22,241 bases of DNA from Thermocladium sp049965935 (GCA_049965935.1 JBMFVP010000025.1:1-22241); one strand, 5' to 3'; shown: positions 1 to 7,193, counted from the first letter of the stretch. The notes: generated by a model not told the origin, from the letters alone. Made by a program: numbers and translations.

Positions 1-77
1 CGAGTAGCACCCAATAAAGGGGTGTAACCCTCCAGACCCCGGGGAACCCCCGCCCTTTAGGACGAGGAGGAGGTCAG
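1..77 (+). mobile_element. Right-end stub of an IS605-type tnpB element (omega-RNA-like)
   Basis: This is a G/C-rich segment cut by the window edge. It opens with cgagtagc and then gtgtaaccct. It contains an imperfect stem, CGCCCT (51-56) with AGGACG (59-64), and ends in GTCAG (73-77). The same order of words and nearly the same length recur at 9983-10056. From memory, archaeal tnpB elements of the IS605 family end in such a G/C hairpin followed by a GTCAG-like terminus, which is also the 3' end of the omega-RNA. No tnpB is visible here, but it would lie before position 1, so this could be the end of an intact element. The repeat pairing is seen; the identity is inferred. Confidence 0.5.
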
Positions 78-129
78 AATTAGATAGAGCCGAGCTATCG
101 CTAATATTTCTTTCCCAGAGGACTAGACT

Positions 130-906
130 CTAGACGCTATGGGTTAAGTTATCAATTCTTCCACCATCTATTACTATTACTTGCCCCGTCATGTAGCTGG
201 ATTCATCGGAGCCCAAGTAAACCGCTAATTTACTTATGTGCTCAGGCTTGCCAATCATGCCGAGGGATGTACGTGACTTAAAGTTCTCCTCAAGTCTATG
301 TACCTCATCAGGAGTTTTTCCTCCAATGGTGAGATCGGTCTCAACCCAACCCGGCGCTATTGCATTAACACGAATACCATAGGGCCCAAGCTCGAATGCA
401 AGTCGCTTCGTTAGCATTATTATTGCCGCTTTAGTTAATGCATAAAGAGTGGTTCCTTGGGCTGCCGTTCCTATGCCCGCATTAGATGCCATATTTATAA
501 TGCTGCCTCTCTTCTTTTCCTTCATGTGAGGAATAACCTCCAATGTCGTATAGATTGTTCCCATCAAGTTAACTCTCCACATGGCGTTAAATTCATCCTC
601 ATTAAAATCCTCAAATTTCCGTAGGTACCAAATTCCAGCATTATTAACTAATATATCTATCTTGCCGAGGGTTGCCTCTACTTCTTTAACCATGTTTCTA
701 ACCTCTAGCCTGTTAGATATGTCTGCCTTAAATATCTCAATGTTGTCACTGATTAGCTTTAATTCTTTTGCCTTTTCAGGCGATGAATTATAATTAACGG
801 CAACCTTGGCTTCATGCTTGCTGAATTCTAGGGCGATTTCCCGTCCAAGCCCCCTTGATGCCCCCGTCACTAGCACTATCTTATTTTTAAGATCTTCAAA
901 AGCCAT
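130..906 (-). CDS. SDR-family NAD(P)-dependent oxidoreductase
   Basis: A classical short-chain dehydrogenase/reductase of 258 aa, the usual length. The N-terminal Rossmann motif TGASRGLG lies at residues 14-21, NNAG at 88-91 and the structural Asn at about 113. The catalytic Ser141, Tyr155 and Lys159 are all present, as is the PGWVET segment after the active site. The family oxidises or reduces alcohols, sugars or ketones in the cytoplasm; FabG-like reductases and SDR-type glucose dehydrogenases share this architecture. The substrate cannot be read from the sequence. The ATG at 906 has a TATA-like box about 26 nt upstream, so the mRNA is probably leaderless and monocistronic. It is divergent from the thioredoxin operon. 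Sugar genes nearby make a sugar or polyol substrate possible but unproven. Confidence 0.9.
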   Translation of the reverse strand: MAFEDLKNKIVLVTGASRGLGREIALEFSKHEAKVAVNYNSSPEKAKELKLISDNIEIFKADISNRLEVRNMVKEVEATLGKIDILVNNAGIWYLRKFEDFNEDEFNAMWRVNLMGTIYTTLEVIPHMKEKKRGSIINMASNAGIGTAAQGTTLYALTKAAIIMLTKRLAFELGPYGIRVNAIAPGWVETDLTIGGKTPDEVHRLEENFKSRTSLGMIGKPEHISKLAVYLGSDESSYMTGQVIVIDGGRIDNLTHSV

Positions 907-927
907 GTGCGTCTTGTTTTATGTGGG

Positions 928-936
928 GTTTTAATC
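928..936 (-). promoter_or_regulatory. TATA box of the SDR gene
   Basis: The box reads gattaaaac on the minus strand and is centred about 26 nt before the ATG at 906. This fits a leaderless transcript. Confidence 0.55.
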
Positions 937-1002
937 TTTATTACCACTCAAAAACCCCAAGAAGCACGCAATCAACAAACAGGGAGAGATCGGTGGGTAA
1001 GG

Positions 1003-1011
1003 TTTATAAAA
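1003..1011 (+). promoter_or_regulatory. TATA box of the thioredoxin operon
   Basis: The box tttataaaa is centred 28 nt before the ATG at 1035. It favours that start over the in-frame TTG at 1020, which would lie upstream of the expected transcript start. Confidence 0.65.
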
Positions 1012-1034
1012 CATAATGATTGCCCCCATTATTT

Positions 1035-1421
1035 ATGTCTAATGATGAAGAATTAAACAAGATACTTGAACGTAAATATAAGGAATTAACTAGACCCGTG
1101 GAGGTCAGTCACTTAACTAAGAATAACTTTGATGAATTCATTAAGGAGCATGAAGTGGCAGTTGTGGATTTCTGGGCTCCTTGGTGTGCTCCATGCTTCA
1201 TGCTTGAACCGATAATTAAGCAGTTAGCTATTGAGCTGAAAGATATTGGTTTCGGCAAAGTCAATTCGGAGGAAGAGCCTGACATAGCCGCGCGGTATTA
1301 TGTAATGAGCCTTCCCACCATTATAATATTCAAAAATGGGGAACCCGTTGACACGATAATAGGAGTTGTGCCAAAGAAGGCATTGCTGAATCGCATAATG
1401 GCTGTGGTGGATAAGCAATGA
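1035..1421 (+). CDS. Thioredoxin-family protein
   Basis: A single thioredoxin domain of 128 aa that acts as a disulfide reductase in the cytoplasm. The active site WCAPC (Cys51 and Cys54) sits in the standard context DFWAPWCAPC, and the cis-proline loop SLPT is present. A charged, probably helical N-terminal extension of about 22 residues precedes the fold; the family is usually 105-110 aa. The ATG at 1035 is chosen over the TTG at 1020 from the position of the TATA box. The stop codon overlaps the start of the next gene (ATGATG at 1418-1423), so thioredoxin, the phosphatase-like protein and the epimerase form one operon. Which reductase reduces it is not visible here. Confidence 0.93.
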   Translation: MSNDEELNKILERKYKELTRPVEVSHLTKNNFDEFIKEHEVAVVDFWAPWCAPCFMLEPIIKQLAIELKDIGFGKVNSEEEPDIAARYYVMSLPTIIIFKNGEPVDTIIGVVPKKALLNRIMAVVDKQ

Positions 1422-2056
1422 TGCATCCAATACTCCTGGGAATAGATGGATTGGGTTATGGTGGCTTCATGGAGTGCGAAACGCCAACGCTCCTTAGCCT
1501 AGTTAATTCGATGGAGAGAGGAGTTGTCGAGAATCATGCGCCTCAATTCGAGAACATAGCGTGGTCAACAATACTTATGATGAGTGGTTCAGATCCATCT
1601 TCCTCTGCATTAATGAAACTAACGAAGGCAATTGCAGTGAATTTGCCGGTCACGGATCCAACCTACGGTATATATAGTATACGTTTAGATGAATCGACTA
1701 CTCCGGAAGATGAGGTTAATCAAGTTATTAATGCTGTGACGAATGCCTCAAGAAGTAAGCCTGTCATAGCTTCAATAACTGCAATAGAAAGGTTACTACA
1801 CAAGAAGCCCAGCATGAAATGCGCCATATACTCCATAATAGATGGCGGCATACGGCGATTGCTTTCCAATGGTGACTTAGGTCATGTAATAATTTTCTCG
1901 CCATTTGGTGAGCCCCAGTCCGAGAAGGAGGGTGATCATTATGATTACGGCGTGTATCTATCTACTATGCCTCGTCCCCGACATCATGATACAGTTAAGG
2001 TAGATGAAATAGGTTCCTTATTTCTAGAAATGGTGGAGCAAGCCAATGCGTACTAA
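1418..2056 (+). CDS. Compact alkaline-phosphatase-superfamily (type I phosphodiesterase-like) protein, possibly inactive
   Basis: A 212-aa protein, roughly half the usual size of this family. The opening LLGIDGLGYGG followed by ETPTLLSLV resembles the first metal site and the TPxLxxL element of type I phosphodiesterases. APQFENIAWSTILMMSG resembles the nucleophile loop, with a Ser/Thr in AWST. Later, IIDGGIRRLL then VIIFSPFGEP aligns by eye with the region that normally reads SDHG, so metal ligands Asp and His appear as Pro and Phe. GDHYDYGVY may hold the last metal His. The protein may be a reduced or non-catalytic member; assignment is by pattern memory only. Start is ATG 1418 or 1421, with a GGTGG ribosome site upstream. 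It overlaps both operon neighbours. Confidence 0.6.
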   Translation: MMHPILLGIDGLGYGGFMECETPTLLSLVNSMERGVVENHAPQFENIAWSTILMMSGSDPSSSALMKLTKAIAVNLPVTDPTYGIYSIRLDESTTPEDEVNQVINAVTNASRSKPVIASITAIERLLHKKPSMKCAIYSIIDGGIRRLLSNGDLGHVIIFSPFGEPQSEKEGDHYDYGVYLSTMPRPRHHDTVKVDEIGSLFLEMVEQANAY

Positions 2057-2885
2057 TAGATTCACAATAGCTGATAATGAGTTCCGTGGAGAAGTATTAT
2101 CACTTGGCGCATCACTGGCGGATTTACGTTATGGAGATAAACAAATAATATTGCCTTATGGCAATGATTATAAGGTTACCAGGGCAGGCATGGCAATATT
2201 AGCCCCCTTTGCGAATAGGGTCAGAAATGGGGAATACGTATTCAACGGGATTACATATAAATTACCCGTGAACAGCGAGGGGCATGCAATCCATGGATTC
2301 GTCAAGGATAGGGAGTGGCAAGTGCTTGAAAGAAGCGATGCTTTTATATCCATGGGATTAGAGCTGAAGAATGAACCAGGTTATCCATTTAAACTATACT
2401 TTAACGCAAAGTATGAGATACGCAATAATGGGCTTGAGTTTAGTTTAACTGTGGTAAACACTGGTGAGAAAGTGGCGCCCATAACCGTGGGTGCTCATCC
2501 ATACTTTACCTACATTACCCCCAGGAGCGAGTGGTTGATAAATGCGGGGGATGTCTATAGATTGGAAGCGCTCGGTAATATACCTACTGGTCGAATGATT
2601 CCTCAAAGACTAGTTACACGGGTGGGCGAGTATGATGACTGTTTCAAGATCAATGGAGATGAAGTTCAATTAATGTTCTCGAGAGATTGGGGAATAAGCA
2701 TTAAGTTACTGGGTTTTCATTTTATTCAATTATTTACGCCAAGTTGGGCTAATGCAGTGGCTGTGGAACCCATGACAGGCGCGCCGGATGCATTTAATAA
2801 TGGAATTGGCTTGATGATGCTTGAGCCAGGCAAGTCAATATCTCCCAGCTTCAGCATTATTCCCATAAAGTCGATTAACTTATAG
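2046..2885 (+). CDS. Aldose 1-epimerase (mutarotase) family protein
   Basis: 279 aa, the common length for the GalM/YeaD family, which interconverts alpha and beta anomers of free sugars in the cytoplasm. Seen in order: NRVRNG at 57-62, the catalytic His in AIHGF (His83), the second His in VGAHPYF (His151), and the catalytic Glu in AVEPMTG (Glu241). The ATG at 2046 overlaps the previous gene by 11 nt and has GGTGG about 10 nt upstream, so translation is probably coupled. The glucose dehydrogenase and gluconate dehydratase downstream suggest that it supplies beta-D-glucose or related hexoses to the oxidative route. This link is inferred, since the genes are not in one operon. Related families act on glucose-6-phosphate, but no phosphate-binding arginines can be pinpointed here. 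Confidence 0.88.
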   Translation: MRTNRFTIADNEFRGEVLSLGASLADLRYGDKQIILPYGNDYKVTRAGMAILAPFANRVRNGEYVFNGITYKLPVNSEGHAIHGFVKDREWQVLERSDAFISMGLELKNEPGYPFKLYFNAKYEIRNNGLEFSLTVVNTGEKVAPITVGAHPYFTYITPRSEWLINAGDVYRLEALGNIPTGRMIPQRLVTRVGEYDDCFKINGDEVQLMFSRDWGISIKLLGFHFIQLFTPSWANAVAVEPMTGAPDAFNNGIGLMMLEPGKSISPSFSIIPIKSINL

Positions 2886-2891
2886 AATATA

Positions 2892-2899
2892 GATAAAAA
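2892..2899 (+). promoter_or_regulatory. TATA box of the small Cys-rich gene
   Basis: The box gataaaaa is centred 26 nt before the ATG at 2922. It supports the small reading frame as a real, separately transcribed leaderless gene. Confidence 0.5.
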
Positions 2900-2921
2900 G
2901 GGAGTCAATTCTTGCTTCTTC

Positions 2922-3065
2922 ATGGATAAAAAGGAGAGTTGCGATGAATGCATAAAGCATTACATGACTATTTTTAAATCGCTAGAGGAGGCATTTAAGG
3001 TGTGCCTAGATCTAGGGTACACCGACTGTAATCCTGAATACCTAGATGCATTAGAGGATAAGTAA
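2922..3065 (+). CDS. Small Cys-rich protein, 47 aa, unknown function
   Basis: A short frame of 47 codons plus stop. It encodes an acidic, Cys-rich protein with CDEC at residues 7-10 and further Cys at 28 and 36, which could form a four-Cys metal site or disulfides. The middle (HYMTIFKSLEEAFKVCLDLG) looks helical. A well-placed TATA-like box lies 26 nt before the ATG, and the frame fills the gap between the epimerase and thiI almost fully. I do not recognise the family. It may be translated as a small zinc-binding protein. No hydrophobic segment or signal peptide is visible. Confidence 0.6.
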   Translation: MDKKESCDECIKHYMTIFKSLEEAFKVCLDLGYTDCNPEYLDALEDK

Positions 3066-3094
3066 TTGCCTTAAGGGAAAGGGTTCGCAAAGAG

Positions 3095-3102
3095 TTATAT
3101 AC
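3095..3102 (+). promoter_or_regulatory. TATA box of thiI
   Basis: The box ttatatac is centred about 26 nt before the ATG at 3124, which fits a leaderless thiI message. Confidence 0.55.
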
Positions 3103-3123
3103 GCTGTATCTATTTGTCTCTTA

Positions 3124-4317
3124 ATGAATGATGTGGTTCTTGTACGGTATAGCGAGATAGCGATAAAGGCGGCCGCCAGCAGAAAGAAGATGGAGCATCT
3201 CCTTATGTATAATTTAAGGGATGCCTTGAAGAGACATAACATTGATTTCCATGACATAAGCAAGACGCAGGGGCGAATATTAATACATACTCCACAAGCA
3301 GATGCTGCGGCAATTGCCGCGTCTCGAGTATTTGGTGTAGTGTCTACATCGCCTGCAATTGAGGTGAATACGACTAGCCTGGAGGAACTTGTGAGGCATG
3401 CAGTTATGGTTTGGAGCAATATAGTTAATGGCAAGAAATTTGCCGTGCGGGTACGCAGGATCGGCGTTCATAGCTTTAAGTCGATTGATGTAGCGAGGGC
3501 AGTGGGTTCCGCTCTGGTTAATTCCTCTAATGGAGTTAACCTAGAGAACCCGGATATTGAGTTATTCATTGAGGTGAGGTATGATAAGGCCTACCTATAT
3601 CATGAAGTGATTCCAGGGCCTCGTGGGCTTCCATTGGGTTCACAGGAAGGCAAGGTACTTGGTTTAGTCTCCGGCGGTATTGATAGCCCAGCTGCTGCGT
3701 GGTTAATGATGAAGCGAGGAGTTTATGTTGATATGCTCTTCTGTAGCTTAATAGGGATGGATATTGAGAGATTTATAAGAGTTAGCAAGGCACTTTATGA
3801 TAATTGGGTGTATGGTTATGATCCCACCCTCTACATAGTTGATTGCAGAAAGATAGCTTCGGCGATTCAGCAACGCGTTAATCCTCATGTATGGAATACC
3901 GTGTTCAAGTATGTACTTTATAGAATTGGAAACAAGGTGGCGAGGGAGGGCGGTTACCTAGGTATGGCCACTGGTGAATCAATGGGTCAAGTAAGTAGTC
4001 AGACTCTACATAATCTCTATGCATCGTCGCTGGGCATTGATATGCCAATCTATAGACCACTTATAGGGCTTGATAAGAGCGAAATAACTGAAATAGCGAG
4101 GAGAATAGGGACATTTGAGGAGTCGATTAAATCCGTTGAGGCATGCATTATATTATCTAGGAAACCTAGAACAAAGGCTAATCCTCAGCTAATAGCTGAG
4201 GAGGCTAGGAAGGTGGAGACAGAAGTTCAGTATGCTTTAAGTAAGCTCGTGATTAAACGCATGAGCGAGATAGATATAGGCAAGCTGAGGGAGGATGTTA
4301 TGGGTATGCTTACTTGA
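3124..4317 (+). CDS. thiI: tRNA 4-thiouridine synthase / sulfurtransferase ThiI
   Basis: 397 aa. The N-terminal ferredoxin-like and THUMP region covers roughly residues 1-165 (LVRYSEIAIK at the start, KTQGRILIH later). It is followed by an adenylating PP-loop domain with SGGIDSPAAAW at about 182-192. The enzyme activates U8 of tRNA with ATP and inserts sulfur; homologues also serve thiazole synthesis. Cys341, in ACIILSRKPRTKA, matches the position of the PP-loop-domain Cys344 of the E. coli enzyme (CGVISKSP context). The C-terminal rhodanese domain found in many bacterial ThiI proteins is absent, as is usual in archaea, so persulfide must come from another donor. The ATG at 3124 fits the TATA box. 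It is a single-gene unit. Confidence 0.94.
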   Translation: MNDVVLVRYSEIAIKAAASRKKMEHLLMYNLRDALKRHNIDFHDISKTQGRILIHTPQADAAAIAASRVFGVVSTSPAIEVNTTSLEELVRHAVMVWSNIVNGKKFAVRVRRIGVHSFKSIDVARAVGSALVNSSNGVNLENPDIELFIEVRYDKAYLYHEVIPGPRGLPLGSQEGKVLGLVSGGIDSPAAAWLMMKRGVYVDMLFCSLIGMDIERFIRVSKALYDNWVYGYDPTLYIVDCRKIASAIQQRVNPHVWNTVFKYVLYRIGNKVAREGGYLGMATGESMGQVSSQTLHNLYASSLGIDMPIYRPLIGLDKSEITEIARRIGTFEESIKSVEACIILSRKPRTKANPQLIAEEARKVETEVQYALSKLVIKRMSEIDIGKLREDVMGMLT

Positions 4318-4332
4318 TTTTTAAGGGTTTAT

Positions 4333-4557
4333 TTATTGCTTCTCTCCGATTATTTCTCCATAACTGCTGACCGAGAATGAATTATTGCATTTGGGGCAGG
4401 TTATTGATATTCCCATATTATACCATGACTCTCCCATCTCAACCTCAAACACGTGGCCGCAGTGCGGGCATTTTGCTCGTATCTTTAAGACTCGCTCTGG
4501 TTCTCCGCCAGAGTATTCGTAATCCTCCGGCAGCTCCCAATTGCTTCCTGATGACAT
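4333..4557 (-). CDS. Small zinc-ribbon protein
   Basis: A 74-aa protein with two CxxC knuckles: CPHC at residues 30-33 and CPKC at 54-57. The spacing fits one zinc ribbon. The N-terminus is acidic and rich in Pro and Gly, and the C-terminus is a short polar tail. Such ribbons in archaea serve as nucleic-acid or protein-binding modules; the partner is unknown. The ATG at 4557 has an A/T box about 26 nt upstream (4580-4588), supporting expression as a leaderless gene. It is divergent from the gene at 4640 and convergent with thiI. Confidence 0.8.
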   Translation of the reverse strand: MSSGSNWELPEDYEYSGGEPERVLKIRAKCPHCGHVFEVEMGESWYNMGISITCPKCNNSFSVSSYGEIIGEKQ

Positions 4558-4579
4558 GACTCGCCACGTATTAGGTGCA

Positions 4580-4588
4580 TTTATTAAT
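4580..4588 (-). promoter_or_regulatory. TATA box of the zinc-ribbon gene
   Basis: The minus strand reads attaataaa in this span, about 26 nt before the ATG at 4557. The divergent gene has its own box at 4609-4616. Confidence 0.5.
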
Positions 4589-4608
4589 TTTTCTACTTAG
4601 AAAACTAC

Positions 4609-4616
4609 TTTTAAGG
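4609..4616 (+). promoter_or_regulatory. TATA box of the 295-aa gene
   Basis: The box ttttaagg is centred about 27 nt before the ATG at 4640. Confidence 0.45.
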
Positions 4617-4639
4617 CTCTTCCCGCTGGATTTAGCTTA

Positions 4640-5527
4640 ATGAGGATTTGGCTACCCAACGCTGCGCTTCTTAAAAGCATTAGGGAAGCAATAGAATTGG
4701 TTCAGGGAATCGCTGCATCTAATTTCGATGATGCATTAACCCTAGCCCTCTTCGGCTTCTCCGGTTCGTATGATGATGCATTAACCCTATTCATGAATTC
4801 AGAGGATATATTATCGATGTATTTGGTCACTAAGCATACTTTAAGGAATCAAAAGACGCCGGAAGCCATTGAGAAAATGCGGAAGCTAAAAAACAGGATA
4901 AAGGATGAATGTGCTGCCGGTGATCTTGATGAGCTTCTTTGCTTGAGGCTTCGTGCCTTTAATCATGCCTCTGCTTATCAAAGGTTACTTGAGCTTTATG
5001 GTAGTGTAGATCCATTAGCGTTAGCGGATGCCTTTATTTCATATAATCATGAACGGCACGCTCTTAAGCTATTAGAGACTTATCATCCAAGGACTCCTCG
5101 TGAGGCTCTGCACGAATTAACGGTTTTTCGAAGGGCAATGGGCTTAACCGCTATGAAGGGCTCGCTAATTGTTGGGGTGGATCACTTAAGTTACTTGGAT
5201 TGGTTAGTTGTGGAGGGGGTAGGCAATGGTTTGCTCCTCCAATTCAATAATTTACGCAGGGCTTACACGGTTTCCACGTCTCAAGTGCAAGCAATGGAGG
5301 GGCGTCTATTGCTTCACGATGCTTCATGGGAAATAGAGGAAAATGATGCAGTAACCATCAAGGTCAAGTGGCGCGGCGGCTTATTAATATTTATAGGTAA
5401 TCCAACGCCGCGAGTATTAAGGCTAGAATTACCAAGGGAGGGAGTGGTCAAGACAATAACCGCAGAGCTTAGGTGGCGCGGCGAGTTGCTGGTTCCACCC
5501 ATGGATTACGCGTCAATAATTATATGA
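4640..5527 (+). CDS. Unrecognised 295-aa protein with helical N-terminal and beta-rich C-terminal halves
   Basis: I do not recognise this protein. Residues 1 to about 165 are predicted helical by eye, with DDALTL occurring twice 15 residues apart. The two copies are encoded by an exact 18-bp direct repeat at 4727-4744 and 4772-4789. Residues from about 215 on alternate hydrophobic and polar residues like beta strands (TIKVKWRGGLLIFIGNPTP, then LRLELP and the final VPPMDYASIII). This ending resembles the C-terminal beta-sandwich of alpha-amylase-type glycosidases, where a strand with NPTP and a closing LPP are common. No glycosidase catalytic core is visible, so this is only a hint. There is no signal peptide. 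It is a single gene with its own TATA-like box, convergent with gdh. Confidence 0.75.
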   Translation: MRIWLPNAALLKSIREAIELVQGIAASNFDDALTLALFGFSGSYDDALTLFMNSEDILSMYLVTKHTLRNQKTPEAIEKMRKLKNRIKDECAAGDLDELLCLRLRAFNHASAYQRLLELYGSVDPLALADAFISYNHERHALKLLETYHPRTPREALHELTVFRRAMGLTAMKGSLIVGVDHLSYLDWLVVEGVGNGLLLQFNNLRRAYTVSTSQVQAMEGRLLLHDASWEIEENDAVTIKVKWRGGLLIFIGNPTPRVLRLELPREGVVKTITAELRWRGELLVPPMDYASIII

Positions 5528-5687
5528 AGATAAAATAATTCATCTCGGCAAGAAAAGGTCAGATGCTGCAATCATTAATTATTTTCAATTTTTGATAAAC
5601 AAGGCCAATCCCTGCACTAAAATTCATTGTTTTGCTAATATTATTTAAAAATTGAACAAGCAGAGCCATTCCTATGAATGACATGAA

Positions 5688-6731
5688 TTACTCGCTTATC
5701 TTGAGAACAGTTTTTATATCTTCATGGGTCCAAGTATATGCTTCGCCATAGTTATCTAGCGTAGATACCTTAGTTATTAATTTATTTAACCAGTCACCAT
5801 GAATGGCCTTACTTTTAACCATGTGTTGAAGCCCGTTCTCGAAGTGCTTTATGGATGCATTTACTGAGCCAATTATTGCTTTATTATTAAGTACGGCATC
5901 AGTTAGAAGAGACCCCACATCATGCGCCTCGCCTCCCTGGGGATAAACGCCTAGGAGAACCATGACCCCACCGGCCGCCAAGTACTTTATTGACTCCATT
6001 GCAACACTAATTGCGCCTGTGGCTTCCACAACTAAATCGAATTCCCCCTCTACCTTATCGGTCAATGTATCGATATACTTACTTCCCAATTCTTGAGCCA
6101 ACCTAGCCTTTAAACTATCAACAGGGCGGGTCGCCGCGGTAACGGTCTTTAGCCCCATTAATCTAAGCACCATGGTTGCCAGGAGACCTATGGGTCCAGC
6201 TCCCATTATTAATGCTGTTGAGGGTCGCCAATCAAATCTGGACTCGCCCACCCGCATTGCTACATCTATGCCTTTCTCCACTACTGAAAGCGGCTCTGTG
6301 AGGACTGCTACATCCATCACTTCCTTTGGAACCTTGACGAGGTACTTGGAGTCAGTGACGGAGAATTCGGCTGCATGGCCATGGAGTCCCCATATGCCAT
6401 GCTCCACATAGTGGCCCATAGGGCAGTAATCAACCGGTAGATCGCAATTTACGGGGCGCCTAACGGTTGGCACGACTACTTCCCCCTCTGCGACTGAATC
6501 CACGCCATCCCCAATTGCCTCAACTCTAGCTAGCGCCTCATGTCCAAGTATTAGAAATTGGGAACCATCAGGCGCCTTACCATACTTGCCCTCTATTATC
6601 TCCTTATCAGTGCCGCATATACCTATTTGCAGTGGTCTCAGCAGTGCCTCGCCCCGCCTTGGGCTTGGCTTATCAACATCACGTAAGCGTATTGAATTAG
6701 GTACGCCTGGAACAACTGTCACTGCCTTCAT
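5688..6731 (-). CDS. gdh: Glucose 1-dehydrogenase (zinc-dependent MDR family)
   Basis: 347 aa, close to characterised archaeal glucose/galactose dehydrogenases. It oxidises glucose to gluconolactone with NAD(P)+, the first step of the archaeal Entner-Doudoroff route. Catalytic-zinc residues are seen in ICGTD (Cys39) and LGHEA (His64, Glu65), with Glu146 in LTEPLSVVEKG. The Rossmann motif GAGPIG lies at 177-182, and AATRP around 199-203 falls where NADP phosphate is usually held. The lobe that normally binds a structural zinc with four Cys has only Cys96 and Cys103 here. The ATG at 6731 faces divergent pth2, and one TATA-like element midway serves as the likely box for both. Relatives act on other hexoses or on arabinose. 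Confidence 0.88.
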   Translation of the reverse strand: MKAVTVVPGVPNSIRLRDVDKPSPRRGEALLRPLQIGICGTDKEIIEGKYGKAPDGSQFLILGHEALARVEAIGDGVDSVAEGEVVVPTVRRPVNCDLPVDYCPMGHYVEHGIWGLHGHAAEFSVTDSKYLVKVPKEVMDVAVLTEPLSVVEKGIDVAMRVGESRFDWRPSTALIMGAGPIGLLATMVLRLMGLKTVTAATRPVDSLKARLAQELGSKYIDTLTDKVEGEFDLVVEATGAISVAMESIKYLAAGGVMVLLGVYPQGGEAHDVGSLLTDAVLNNKAIIGSVNASIKHFENGLQHMVKSKAIHGDWLNKLITKVSTLDNYGEAYTWTHEDIKTVLKISE

Positions 6732-6751
6732 ATACGAGGCGTTGGAGAGAA

Positions 6752-6760
6752 CTTAATAAA
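6752..6760. promoter_or_regulatory. Shared bidirectional TATA box of gdh and pth2
   Basis: The box cttaataaa lies midway in the 52-nt gap between two divergent ATGs. It is about 25 nt from the gdh start at 6731 and about 28 nt from the pth2 start at 6784. No second comparable box is at the right distance for either gene. Confidence 0.5.
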
Positions 6761-6783
6761 GCGTTTGGTTTAAGCCCGCCTAA

Positions 6784-7140
6784 ATGGAATTCAAGCAGTC
6801 GATAGTGGTTAGGGTGGATCTAAAAATGAGTTGCGGCAAGATGATTGCCCAAGCCGCTCATGCATCTGTATCATCATTAATGGAAGCAATGAAGAGGCGT
6901 AGGGAATGGGTTGATGAGTGGCTTAACCAAGGTCAAAAGAAGATAGTATTAGAGGCACAGTCACTGAAGGAATTGGGAGAACTAGCAAATAAGTCAGCTT
7001 TACTTGGATTACCCCATGCAATTATAGCTGATGCAGGGCTAACAGAACTTGCACCAGGCACAGTAACTGCGCTAGGCATTGGTCCGGCTCCCCGAGAATT
7101 AGTAGATAAAGTAACCGGAAGCCTCCGTCTCCTTAAGTGA
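6784..7140 (+). CDS. pth2: Peptidyl-tRNA hydrolase 2
   Basis: A 118-aa protein of the Pth2 family, found in archaea and eukaryotes. It frees tRNA from stalled peptidyl-tRNA in the cytoplasm. Seen are the N-terminal strand and loop VVRVDLKMSCGKMIAQAAHA, characteristic of the family with its conserved Lys, Gln and His. The central KIVLEAQSLKEL and the C-terminal IADAGLTELAPGTVTALGIGPAP carry the conserved Asp-Ala-Gly and Gly-Pro features. Length is typical (about 115-120 aa). The ATG at 6784 lies 28 nt after the shared TATA-like element. It is a single-gene unit, divergent from gdh. Confidence 0.95.
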   Translation: MEFKQSIVVRVDLKMSCGKMIAQAAHASVSSLMEAMKRRREWVDEWLNQGQKKIVLEAQSLKELGELANKSALLGLPHAIIADAGLTELAPGTVTALGIGPAPRELVDKVTGSLRLLK

Positions 7141-7172
7141 ATAATCCCGCATCAACTATTTGAATCCAAAAC

Positions 7173-7193
7173 CGCAAGGAAATTTGCCTTGCG
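7173..7193 (+). terminator. Hairpin downstream of pth2
   Basis: The perfect inverted repeat CGCAAGG / CCTTGCG has a 7-nt loop and begins 33 nt after the pth2 stop. No strong T tract follows at once, so a role in termination or 3'-end protection is only possible. Confidence 0.3.

Noticed and set aside
4640..5527. Calling the 295-aa protein a glycosidase
   Set aside because: Only the beta-rich ending resembles one; there is no catalytic domain.
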